From contig JANUWF010001617.1 in the NCBI GenBank assembly GCA_026120185.1, positions 124,001 to 188,000 of the forward strand: 64,000 nucleotides of DNA, in the 5' to 3' direction. The notes under the pieces are model-generated. The model saw only the letters and a program-made list of their open reading frames with translations, had not been told where the DNA came from and searched no databases. Made by a program: the position numbers and the translations under genes. Source of the DNA: Voacanga thouarsii. Taxonomy: Eukaryota; Streptophyta; Magnoliopsida; Gentianales; Apocynaceae. This document shows, one piece after another, positions 11,331 through 26,143 of this stretch. Position 1 is the first letter of the stretch; every line of letters begins with the position of its first letter.

Positions 11331-11554
11331 CTCTCAAAATGGCTCTTCGTTTTCTCTTCCCCCGCCGAACCGGACTAGGATATTAGTTTTTGAGTAATTT
11401 CGTTATTTAGTTGACTACAGTTGCAATGGCCCACACACTTTTCTTTCTTTAATTTTCAAACTGCTTTTTTTTTTTTTTTTCTAGATAAGAGTTGCATTCA
11501 TAAAGAAATAACAAGTTTTGGTAATAGTGAAAAACCTTACCCCAATAAAATATT

Positions 11555-12166
11555 ACAATACATAAAATAAAAATAAACATACAAAAAAAACTTTTTAAAC
11601 TAATTTATCAGCCTTCACGAACAATAGCAGCCTGCGCAAACCAAATCCACCTAAATCCATGATCAGTAATTTAGAATACTCTGTGAATGAAGGGCCCAAA
11701 CCAATTGTTGGATAAAAGATTAACAACAAACACAATAAAAATAACAAGTATAAGGAAAAAAATATAGAATACATGCTAAAGAGATTTGGAGCTTAAGAAA
11801 GAAAGTCAAAGAAGATAAGTTTTGTGGGTTGAGACAAAAAAAGGGGATGAGATCACCAAAAATAGTGGGAAAGAAAGGATCTTTGGCCAAGATCCGAGCT
11901 TCGGCAGAGATCACCAAAAATAGTGGGAAAGAAATGATCTTTGGCCAAGATCCGAGCTCCGGCAGAAGCCGGAGCCTAGACCTGGCCAAAGAAAGGCAGA
12001 CGGAGATCAATAAAACGAAGACTCGAGGGAAAAATGGGTTAGAGAGAAAAAGTGAAAAAAGAGGATAATTTTCAAACTACCTTCACGGGACTACATAACT
12101 AACTTAGTAATACATCTTAAAAGTAAAATATGTTCGTCACTCTTGAACTTTTATTAATTTTAATTT
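11555..12166. repeat. Dispersed repeat block A, copy 1
   Basis: About 610 bp that recur at 14597-15193. The block contains an internal tandem duplication of about 60 bp around GCCAAGATCCGAGCT (near 11890 and 11946), which creates an open frame at 11829-12068 with no known domain. On the minus strand it reads GPSP-like hydrophobic frames also without recognised domain. Its family is unknown to me. Confidence 0.75.
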
Positions 12167-13084
12167 GGGCAAAATATGTCAACTACCCTTAAACTTTCAT
12201 AAATTTTGATTTCTACTATTGAATTTTAAAATACTTGATTTTAGCACTCGAACTTTTAAAATACATAAAAAATAACCCATTCAATAATAAAAGCTCAGGT
12301 ACAATACAAAATCTCTAGATTTTAACTCTCATTCTCCCATTTTTTATTTCTAAAATATTATTTTTCAACTTTAATCTCGCTCTCTTCTCTTCGAATTAAC
12401 TTTTTCATTAATTAAAATTATTAAATGCTCACGAAAGTTCATCACATGATTATGATCTATTTTATAGGTATTTTCATTTACTCAATTCTCACAATGTGGT
12501 GTCATCCTTCTAATTATTATAAAGTAACTTCTATATATGACAGGAAAAGACTATTGCGACTTGCGCGTCTCTCACTTTTCTTTTTAGATTTTTTTTTTTT
12601 ATAATTCACTTATACTTTCAAATTTATTCTTCCTTATTGTAGAGATGCCAAGAAAATTACTATTCGTCAAGAATTGAATCGATTTTTTTCTTCTTCTTCG
12701 TCTTTATATCTTACTTTTGATTATTAAAGGGTAAAATGTGTTATTTTTGTTATATGGTTAGATTCGAAAAAGTGCGAAAGAGTAATCTCAAGATTATTGA
12801 GTCGAATAAAATGTTTGAAATTAGATTTTATAATTGTTGTTGATAAATGAAGAAATTCGAAGAAAAAGGAGTGAGATTAAAGTTGAAGAATAATATTTTA
12901 GAAATTAAAAATAGGGGAATGCGAGCTAAAATTTGGTAATTTTGTGTTGTATTTGAGTTTTTATTGTTAAAAGGGTTATTTTTTAGGTATTTTAAAAGTT
13001 CGGGGGCTAAAATCATACATTTTAAAATTTGAGGGTGAAAATCAAAATTGATGAAAGTTTAAGGGTGACAAATATATTTTTCCC
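12167..13084. mobile_element. Mutator-type MITE with long terminal inverted repeats
   Basis: The ends GGGCAAAATATGTCAACT and (reverse complement) GGGAAAAATATATTTGTC begin inverted arms of about 240 bp: left 12167-12410, right 12835-13084. Both arms carry CCCTTAAACTTTCAT and, further in, the same CTTTAATCTCxCTC segment. A 9-bp direct repeat TTTTAATTT flanks it (12158-12166 and 13085-13093), the size made by Mutator-like transposases. The copy at 15180-15205 keeps the uninterrupted target. No coding capacity. Confidence 0.8.
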
Positions 13085-13504
13085 TTTTAATTTTTAATTT
13101 TTGAATTTTAAAATGTGAAAATTTAACTATTGAACATTTAAAACATTTAAAAAATAATATTTCTAACAATTGAAAATGTTAAGTGTTTACGGAAGTTTAT
13201 CACATGATTCCAACAACTCTCACAATGTGGTGCTAAATTTTCTTCTAATTCTTATAAAATAACTTCAATATATGATAGAAAAAATATTATTGCAACTTGC
13301 GTGTCTCTTGTTTCTCCTTTAAGATCTTTTTTTTTTTCTCTTAATAATTCATTTCTCCTTACAAATATACTCTTCCTTGTTATAGAAATGCGAATAAAAT
13401 TGCTATCCACTAATAATTGAATTTGAGTTTCTTTGTTATCTATCAATAATTGAATTTGATTTCTTTCTTTTTTCCCCCCCTTATTTTTATATCTAAAAAT
13501 ATAA
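13085..13504. repeat. Older, truncated relative of the same MITE family
   Basis: Continues the sequence interrupted by the 12167-13084 element and matches 15186-15600 closely. Its interior (CTCACAATGTGGTG near 13212, CAACTTGCGTGTCT near 13292) also matches the interior of the younger element, so it is an older copy of one family. Confidence 0.65.
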
Positions 13505-14290
13505 AAATAAATTAGGATTCAATTTTAGTATTAATTGAGATTTAAAATTTTAATAAAAATAACTGTGATTTTATATTGTGAACGAGACTAAATCAAAAAA
13601 AATTATTGAATATAATTGTTTATTTAAATAAAAAATTAAATTAAATAGAGCCGAAATTACATGTCTACATATAATAATATTTTTGCAAAAGAATTAATGT
13701 GAAATTAAAAAAAAATTGCTAAATGTTTTTGCTAAAGAATTTTTGCCATGCAGAGAAGTCATGTTTTTTTTTTTTTAAAGGATTTCTCTGTAGAAAAATC
13801 ACGCAGAGAAATCGAATTGTCAAACCTCGTGAAAATTTTAGGTGTACGTTATTGATATTTAAAATTAATTATAATTAATTTTTATACATAATTATAATTA
13901 AAATTTAGCATCTAAAATTTTAAATTAAACTCTAAAAATTAAATTTAAATTTAAAAAAATTAGAAAAATAAAAAATTATTATTTCAAAAATATTATGTTT
14001 AATGGATTAAAGATAATAAAATAAATTAAAAAGATTAAAATTTATTGTCATTTTCTTACGATAAAAACAAATTAAAATTTAATTTTAGTATTAATTGAGA
14101 ATTAAAATAATTTCAAATTTTAATAAAGATAACTGTCATTTTGTATTGTGAACGGAACTAAATAAGAAAATTTATTAAATATAATCGTTTATTTAAATAA
14201 AAAATTAAATTAATTAGAACTAAAATTACATGTCTAGTTAAAGAATTAATGTGAAATTCAAAAAAATAATAATAAATTGTTGTTGTTAAA
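13505..14290. repeat. Two direct copies of an AT-rich segment
   Basis: About 215 bp at 13505-13720 recur at about 14070-14290, sharing TTTTAGTATTAATTGAGA, TTGTGAACG and AAATTACATGTCTA. Between them is AT-rich sequence. No coding potential. Could be LTR-like or part of a larger duplication. Confidence 0.6.
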
Positions 14291-14596
14291 AATTGCAATG
14301 CAGTGAAATGTTTGAATTGATGAAATTGATGCAATTTGGCCGTTTGGCACCTCTTGTCTATCAGACACGAGGTGCACAATTTCATGGCCGCCATCTGCGT
14401 ATTTAATGCGTGAAAAATTTGAGAGCCAATTTTTGAAGAGTAGATCTCGCGTTTGTCAGACGCAAGGTGCCCTTGCACCTAGTGTCTAACAGACACGAGG
14501 TTCCTTCTCCAGAGAGATAACGCAAATTTTGTTCCTCCATCCAGAGCTACTTTTTAAAAGATTATCATTTTGGTCAAAACCCCTAGAGATAAACAT
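14291..14596. other. Segment with three hairpins sharing a TGTCT/AGACA motif
   Basis: Three imperfect palindromes lie at about 14354-14376, 14449-14469 and 14480-14503 (for example CTTGTCTATCAGACACGAGG). The stretch is less AT-rich than its surroundings. No gene recognised. Confidence 0.4.
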
Positions 14597-15193
14597 TGCA
14601 ATACATAAAATAAAGATAAACAAAAAAAAAAAAACTTTTTTAACTACTTTATCAGCATTCACGAATAACAGCGGCTTACGCAAATCAAATCCACCTAGAT
14701 CCATGATCAATAATTTAGAAGACTCTGTGGGGGAAGGGCCCAAACCAATTGTTGGGTAAAAGATTAACAACAAACACAATGAGAAGAACAAGTATAAGAA
14801 AGAAAACATAGAATACATGCTAAAGAGATGTGGAGCTGAAAAAGAAAGTCAAAGAAGATAAGTTTTGTGGTTTGAGACAAAAAAAGGGATGAGATCATAA
14901 AAAATAGTGGGAAAGAAAGGATCTTTGGCCAAGATTCGAGCTTCGGCAGAGATCACCAAAAATAATGGGAAAGAAATGATCTTTGGCCAAGATCCGAACT
15001 TCGACAGAAGCCGGAGCCTAAATTTGGCCAAAAAAAGGCAAACGGCGCTCAATAAAACGAAAACTGGAGGGAAAAGAAAAAGTGGGAAAAGAGGATAATT
15101 TTCAAACTACCTTCACGGGACTACACAGCTAACTTATTAATACATCTTAAAGTAAAATATATCCGTCATTTTTGAACTTTTATTAATTTTAAT
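14597..15193. repeat. Dispersed repeat block A, copy 2
   Basis: Second copy of the 11555-12166 block, with the same internal tandem duplication and the same order of flanking sequence. It runs without interruption into the older MITE copy at 15150-15985, giving the pre-insertion state of the site used at 12166/13085. Confidence 0.75.
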
Positions 15194-15985
15194 TTTTAAT
15201 TTTTGAATTTTAAAATGTGTAATTTTAACTATTGAACATTTAAAACATTTAAAAAATAATATTTCTATCAATTGAAAATATTAAGTGCTTACAGAAGTTT
15301 ATCACGTGATTCCAACAACTCTCACAATGTGGTGCCAAGTTTTCTTCTAATTCTTATAAAATAAGTTCAATATATGGCAGAAAAAAAATTATTGCAACTT
15401 GCGTGTATCTTATTTCTCCTTTAAGATCTTTTTTTTTTTCTTAATAATTCATTTCTCCTTACAAATATACTCTTCCTTTTTATAGAAACGCCAATAAAAT
15501 TGCTATCCACTAATAATTGAATTTGAGTTTCTTTGTTATCTATCGATAATTGAATTTGATTTCTTTCTCTCTTTTTTTTCTTATTTTTATATCTAAGTTT
15601 TGTTTATTAAAAGATTAAATCTATAATTTTTATTATATAGTTGGATTTGAAGATGCGCAAATGAGTATTCATAATATTATTGAGCCGCATAAGAGGTATA
15701 GAGTTAGATCTTGAAATTGCTGTTGATAATATGAAAAAATTTGAAGAGAAGATAGCGAGATAAAAATTAAAAAATAATATTTTAGAAATAGAAAATAGAG
15801 GGATGAGGGTTAAAATTTAGTGACTTTGTATTGTACTTAAAATTTTATTATTGGAATAACTATTTTTTTTAGGTATCTTAAATATTCGAGGATTAGAATC
15901 TCACATTTTAAAGTTCAAGAGTAGAAATCAAAATTTGAAAAAATTTAGGAGTAACTTATATATTTTGCTCTACATCTTACTAGAT
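15150..15985. mobile_element. Older MITE copy of the same foldback family
   Basis: The two ends are diverged inverted repeats (GAACTTTTATTAATTTT near 15175 against the AAATTTGAAAAAATTTAGG region near 15930). The interior matches that of 12167-13084. Ends cannot be set exactly. Confidence 0.5.
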
Positions 15986-17020
15986 ATATAATCCTAATTT
16001 AGCACCTTTTCCCTATTGTAATTCTATTCTGCCAAATACATTCCATAGACACTCCAACAAAATTAAGTGGTTAACCTTTTTCTTCAACTGGAAGTGAAAA
16101 TAGATCAATAAGTTATAGAAGGATATCTATCTATTTTTCTATACCTTATATTGAAAATGCCTTAATTCTAATTTGTCATTTCGAATTACTTCAAATTCAA
16201 AGCATAAACAAATTATCTAATGACTTAATTTTAGTCCTAAAAATTTATCCAAGAGAGCTTAAATATAAATTCGGAACATTTAGTACACAGTCTCTGCCAC
16301 ATTTGGAGGTGAACGCAAGATAAAAATTTTGGGAGAGCAAAAATTTAGGGTGACGCATAAGACTTGTTTATTGTCTGGCTAATAAAAAGGAATTGAGAGA
16401 AAATGGTTGAATGAGGCAAAAATATCTCAAACAAGTATTTTAATAAATTAATAAATATTAAAAATTTAGAATTTAGTAAATATAAAGGAAGATATAATGA
16501 AAAAAGAATTGAAAAGGACCCAATAGTATAACATATATATATAAATATTTTGTAATTTATAATTTAATATACTATAATTTAAAAAAATTAAAAAAATTTG
16601 AGAGCTACGAATATAAATATTTTGTAACTCATAATTTAATATCCTATAATTAGTAAGAATTTCAAAAAATAAAAAATAAAAAAGGTTGTATTGTGTGAGT
16701 GTGTGGTTGTCTTTGATCACGCTCTATAGCATTCATTCCATTTCAAAATATTTGTTTATGAAAATTTTTTATTTTGTTTTAAAATATTTCTTTATGTATA
16801 TATTTTTAGAATTAATCATTAATTTTTTTTATTTTACTTTTATTTATTTTAAGTTAATTGGAGAATTTTTTAAAACTTTTTTTCTTTTTATTTTTAAAAA
16901 TTACTTACAAACTAATAATTATTATATTTTTAATATAAATAAAATATAAATATTATTTAAATTATAATATTAACAAATATTTTAAGATAGAATTAGTATA
17001 TTATTAAACGTTACGGTTAA
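15986..17020. other. AT-rich spacer
   Basis: No gene seen. The open frames on both strands here (16466-16720 minus, 16686-16949 plus) consist of Phe/Ile/Tyr/Asn-rich low-complexity sequence. Confidence 0.55.
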
Positions 17021-17037
17021 CTAATTTAATAAACGTG

Positions 17038-17285
17038 TTTCATCCTGGCGTTCGTGGGAAACCTCGGAGAGAGGATACTGTGCCCCACTTTCCAATAATT
17101 GAACAAGAAGTTCAAAAAGGTCAGTCAGACTTTTCATTCGGGTAGATCCATTCAATGCGACAAGGGGGGTCCCATTGCCATATTCCAGAGCAGCCGTTGG
17201 CTTCCCACTCCGACTTGACGTCACGGTCCGCGCAATAGCGACCGATAGCGGGCAGTAGTCAGCCCGTGACATTGGGGGAGTAATA
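17038..17285 (-). other. GC-rich island with an open frame, possibly organellar DNA
   Basis: About 250 bp with clearly higher GC than the surrounding AT-rich DNA. The minus strand is open for 90 codons and its sequence is not low-complexity (MSRADYCPLSVAIART near the start). I do not recognise the protein. The sharp composition change and the lack of repeats suggest a transferred fragment, for example plant mitochondrial DNA, but this is inference. Confidence 0.4.
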
Positions 17286-17717
17286 TAAAACACGATACGT
17301 TAATACGATACGAAAATGATACGATTATAATTGATTAGAATTGGAGTTTCATCAGTTTAGATCGAAATAGGTCAATTCATTTAACTTTAAATGTGTACAG
17401 GTCATAAACGGGTTCAACCCGTTTTAACTCGTTTCAACCCACGAATCCGTTTAATTTTTTTAATATTTATATTTAATACTTTTTGTAATACCCTACAAAT
17501 TTCACTATAAAAAATTAGATACTTTAATTTTTTACATAAATTAATTAAATTAAATTTTATTATATGAATTAATTGAATTGTTTGTGTGTCTATTTTGTTT
17601 AATCATGTGAGACTTCTTAAATGATGTTAATATGGTTATTTGTTTGATATATGGTAAATGAATCATTCTTAATTAATTATTATTTAGTATCTATAATAAT
17701 AATAATAGTAATAATAT

Positions 17718-17752
<35 letters not shown>

Positions 17753-18230
17753 CAATAACTTTTAGCTAGAGAAAATAATTTCTTGAACAATCTAATTTTA
17801 TTGCAAAATTACATTTGTTTAGATTTTTAAGATTAAATCTTATAAATTTATTGAAATCTCTAGATATTTAGAGGGATGATTTGTTGTTTTATTGGCTATT
17901 TATGACTTTATGGGTTATTTTATTAGTTTTTTAATTTTATATGATTTGATTTAATTTTTAAAATTTTTTTGTATAATAGTGCATAGATTGGCAGGTTTAG
18001 TAGGTGTTCGGATTGACGGATTTAGTAATTATTTATTTAATTTTTGTATCTAATCGTGTCAATCCATTTTATAACACGAACAAATGAGTTGACACGACAC
18101 GACACGTTTATTAATCGAATCGTATTCGAATTGACCTGTCGAATGTAACTATCTTAAGTTCATACGACTTGCCAACCCACGACACACTACGTGACATGAC
18201 ATTAGCATGACGACCTGATGGAGAGGACCA
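17286..18230. repeat. Dispersed repeat with ACACGA/CGTGT-rich ends
   Basis: The left part (ACACGATACGTTAATACGAT near 17289) and right part (GACACGACACGACACG near 18092) carry related motifs in opposite orientation around an AT-rich core with ATT/AAT repeats at 17690-17755. This resembles a common class of plant non-autonomous repeats. Exact ends and target duplication could not be found. Confidence 0.4.
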
Positions 18231-20740
18231 CCATTGAAAATCAATATGCACGCAGCACACTTTAGCTCTCCTTCTTCAAATACAAAATATTTACGTAAAC
18301 TCACTATTTATATTTATATATACTACATATTGAATCTTTTAAATTGATATAAATTTTTAATGTATACAATTTATTAAAGTCAAATAGGTCTTACCAGCAC
18401 TCATTTTAATATCTAAGCAGGATTTAGAGGAGTAGAAGATAGTGTCCTTCCCCTCAAAATTTTTGAAATTTTGATTTTTTTTTAATTAAAATTTTGTAAA
18501 AAAAAAATTAAAAATTTTATTTTTATTTTCTTATCTTTTTTTATTTCCGACTCTAAATTTTTAATTTTATCCCTATAGATAAGATTTTAATTCAGTACCA
18601 ATCATCTATCTTGGTTTAAGTATAAAATAATCATGAGTCCAACTTTATATTATATGACATCTATTTTATATGTGGTCCACAACTCTACGATTCATGTAAG
18701 AATTTTTCCTCTAAAAAATCGCAATATCTGAAAATGACCCTTTTAGAAATATCAACTTCTCCACAAGAGAAAATGGTGCACTGGTCCTAACCCGGTTAAT
18801 GGTGACAGAACAAGATGTTATTGTCTCCTAGCATTTGGGCTTCATCTTTGATTGAAAGAAAATTGTGTAGTGGAGAGTCCTCCACCCCCCCCGCAACAAA
18901 GATAAAGAATAAGGAAATTCTAATTACAGACAGCTAAATGGAGTATGAAAACAAAGACTGAGGTGTATATAAAGAGCCGCCGTCAATCATACTGCATGTA
19001 GTAAATAGCGAAGAGATAGAATTTGAATCTCTAACAGTAATATTAAGTATTTTTTATCAGATAATAAATTATGTATAAAATTAATATTTTCATCTATAAT
19101 ACATAAAAAATTTACATGATTATTTGTTTTAAACAAAGTACTACCTACACTATTGCATTAGAAGGGGAAAAAAAATTGGTCTACCCAATTGATAACTATC
19201 AAATATATTAATATTAAATTTAAAATCTATCGATACAATAATAAATTTATTTATAATCAGACTAACTATATTATTTAACGTCAAATTTAAAAATATTTCT
19301 TTCCAATTTATATCTCAATAGTTTCTCCTATTCTATGATAGTATAAAGATCTATTTAATAAATTAATTAAATAAGTGTTTATTTTAATAAACATATTTAA
19401 TAACAAATAATATTAAATATGTAATTAATTAAATATATTTAATAATAAATTTTATTATCACTTATAAATTTTAAATAAAATAAAAGTTACTTAAGTATGA
19501 AATCTAAGTATTTTAAATAATTATCTAATTATTAATATTTAAAATAAATTATAATTAATTTAAATTTTAAAGCCTTATCTTCAAACTTTAATTTAAAAAA
19601 TTAATTTAAATATTTTAAAATTTCACTCCTCGAATTTTAATTTTATGGAAGGAGTCCTAACTAACTAACTTTGTCCTTTTCTGTCCGAGTCTCCCAGGGG
19701 AGGGTTGGCGTGCTTGGGTTGGAGGCTGTTGGAGCGCTGAAGAGGCTTATAATCTCTACCTACCAAACTTCCCAACACTCTGGTTGTGGTTAATCTATTC
19801 ATTCGCATTTATATAATCTCCAACAAGCACATTTATAATGCGATCCTCCTGAAAGATACATCCCAGTTCATGGGACCGCACATTCTTGTATTGTTTTACA
19901 GTGCAATGTGCAGCAGTTCTGCAGCCAGCCACATTTCAATTTTCCCAATCAAGAAATTTTATACACCACTCATGTACGCATCCATTTCCTGGATGACTAA
20001 AGTGATCAAACGCATGTCCTCCAAAGGCCCATATCATAATCATGTCAAGCCTCATGTTGACTTGAGTGGTGATTTTATGGGTTGTCTCTTGAGTACTAGT
20101 GGGCATGTGTGGAATCCCGTTTTCTACTTCATTCATTGTGTAGCTCACTGTTCATGGTCTGTTCATGGGTTGCGTGGGATCCCATTAGGTATGAATTTCT
20201 TTACTGGGCTAAACATAGGCCAAATTTATCTGTTCTAAGCTTCTAATTTAGAGGATTTGCCACACTTTTTGTTCAGCGTCTCTTTTTCTACTCTTTTAAG
20301 GATAGCATTCTTTTCTTGTGCTTTTTCTGTCTTCTTTATTCACATGGAATGGACTTCATATCACCCCAGGTTGCTAATGCATCAATGAGTGATTCTTGGT
20401 TGCAGCTGAAGTTGAGTATACGCAGAAACTAAATTCTAAATCATGTAAAGTTGCTGTCTTTTCTTTGAATTAGATGTGTATATGAGTTTCACATGTCTTT
20501 GTTGATTTGGGCTGCAACACTTTTCGAGTAGTTGAAAATTATTGCTCAGAAATATTATTATGAGCTTTTTGCTCTTTGTTAGTTGTTGATTTATCATGTG
20601 CCTAATTGAGTGGCTGGATAGTAATCATGGGTTTCATATATGACATGCTAAAAGTTCCCATATAATGGAGAAGAGATTTTGAAGTGAAGACTCTTGATTC
20701 TGAAGTTAAGTGTTCATCTTTTTCTGCTTAACAAATAACA
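18231..20740. other. Spacer and probable 5' leader of the GLR gene
   Basis: 18231-19640 is AT-rich spacer without a gene. 19640-20740 is less AT-rich and probably contains the promoter and an untranslated exon, since an acceptor AACAG lies at 20737-20741 just before the GLR start. The 150-codon frame at 19786-20238 shows no domain and overlaps this leader. Confidence 0.45.
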
Positions 20741-20759
20741 GGTTCTTGAAATAAGGCTT

Positions 20760-24765
<4,006 letters not shown>

Positions 24766-25390
24766 CCAATCTACATTGTTGGCACCATGTCTGATAGTGT
24801 TTAGTCGTTTGCTTTTATTTCTGCATGTGTATTGACTCAAAGGAAGAAGTGTTCTATAAAATGGCATTCCCTTAATACTAATAGAGATACATATACCATC
24901 CTATATTGGCCTACGAATGCACCAAAAGAGGGTAGCACAAGGTAGAAAGAATTTACTGAAGTTGTTGTAACCATATACAGTTCAAGAACTTCTATTATGC
25001 AAAATTTGCTTTACTTCTTAGGGAATTTTTCAAACCAATACTGACAGTCTCACATTATTTATCTCTCTCTCGCTCTCTCTCTCTGTCTCTCAAACTGAAA
25101 TGGTTGCTAAATTAACAGCTGTGATAGTACGTATACACAAAGTCAGGCCTTCTGCTAATCTAGAAATTATTCCAGTCTAGGTGAGGTATGCACAGTTAAA
25201 TTTTATCTACAGCTTAAATATATGATTTTTTTTTTTCATTTTAACATATTTTATTGTAAAAAAATATATTAAAGTGAGTAAATTTTGTACTATTTTTTTA
25301 AAAACCGAAATATTGCAAGTAGTGTACTAACCGTGTCAAAAGTCAAATGGTCCCTTGAATCTGTGTGTCAAGTTAAATGTAAACATTTAC
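24766..25390 (+). other. GLR 3' UTR and spacer
   Basis: Non-coding sequence after the GLR stop. It includes a CT-rich microsatellite near 25060-25090. ACATTTAC at 25383-25390 is the left copy of the target duplication of the next element. Confidence 0.5.
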
Positions 25391-25880
25391 CAGGGTTTTT
25401 TGGATTGGACCGGACCGACCGATCAAACTGATTAGATCATAAATCGATTCTCAAACCGGTCTGGTCCACCATTTTAAATCGAAAATCTAAAAAATCGATC
25501 AATTTTATTTAATCGGTTTGGATCGACCGGTCCAATCAGTGAACTGATGAATCGGCCAGTCCAACTAATTAAGCCGATCCTTCTTTTTTTTTCTCCTAAA
25601 TAAGATAATATATTCATAGAAAAAAAATAAATTATACAAATGAAATAAATAGTCTATAGTAATAGAGAAAATATCATATTTTCTTCTAATTTCGTTATTT
25701 ATGCATTTATGGACTTAAATTACGCTATATTATCGATCAATTTTATTCTTAAAAATATTATATTTTTAATTTTTAAATAATAATATTACCGACTCAATTA
25801 CGGTTCAATTACGATTGACTATTAAACCGTGAACCAATAAATTTTTCGATTCGATGTTCGGTCCGATTCTGAAAACAATG
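25391..25880. mobile_element. hAT-type MITE with 8-bp target duplication
   Basis: 490 bp. The left end CAGGGTTTTTTGGATTGGAC and the reverse complement of the right end, CATTGTTTTCAGAATCGGAC, form imperfect terminal inverted repeats. ACATTTAC is repeated exactly on both sides (25383-25390, 25881-25888), the 8-bp size expected for hAT. The subterminal regions are rich in GGACCG and CCGGTC words, and there is no coding capacity. Confidence 0.8.
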
Positions 25881-26143
25881 ACATTTACTATTGAATTGGA
25901 GGGAGCATTAAACATTTCAAAAATATGGCAGAAGAATTATACAATACAAGTTAAAAAGAAAAAGCAGCAATAGATTGTTATTGTAAACAACCACCAATAA
26001 CATCAGGTCATGATTCTGTTATATCATTCACTTGGTTATATTTACATATGTTTACATTTATGAACAACCATTAAACATAACTTACAGCAGCCTGTTAGCA
26101 GAAAACATAGACAATCATTCACAAGCCGCCACTAGCTAGATTA

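Noticed and set aside
14486..14818. 110-codon hydrophobic minus-strand frame (GLGPSPTESS)
   Set aside because: Interesting composition, but it lies in repeat block A, is disrupted in the other copy and matches no family I know.
11500..16000. Satellite or CRISPR-like array
   Set aside because: Repeats here are few, long, dispersed and explained by duplicated blocks and MITEs, without regular short spacers.
19786..20238. 150-codon open frame upstream of GLR
   Set aside because: No domain or plausible composition as a protein; it overlaps the probable leader/intron of the GLR gene.
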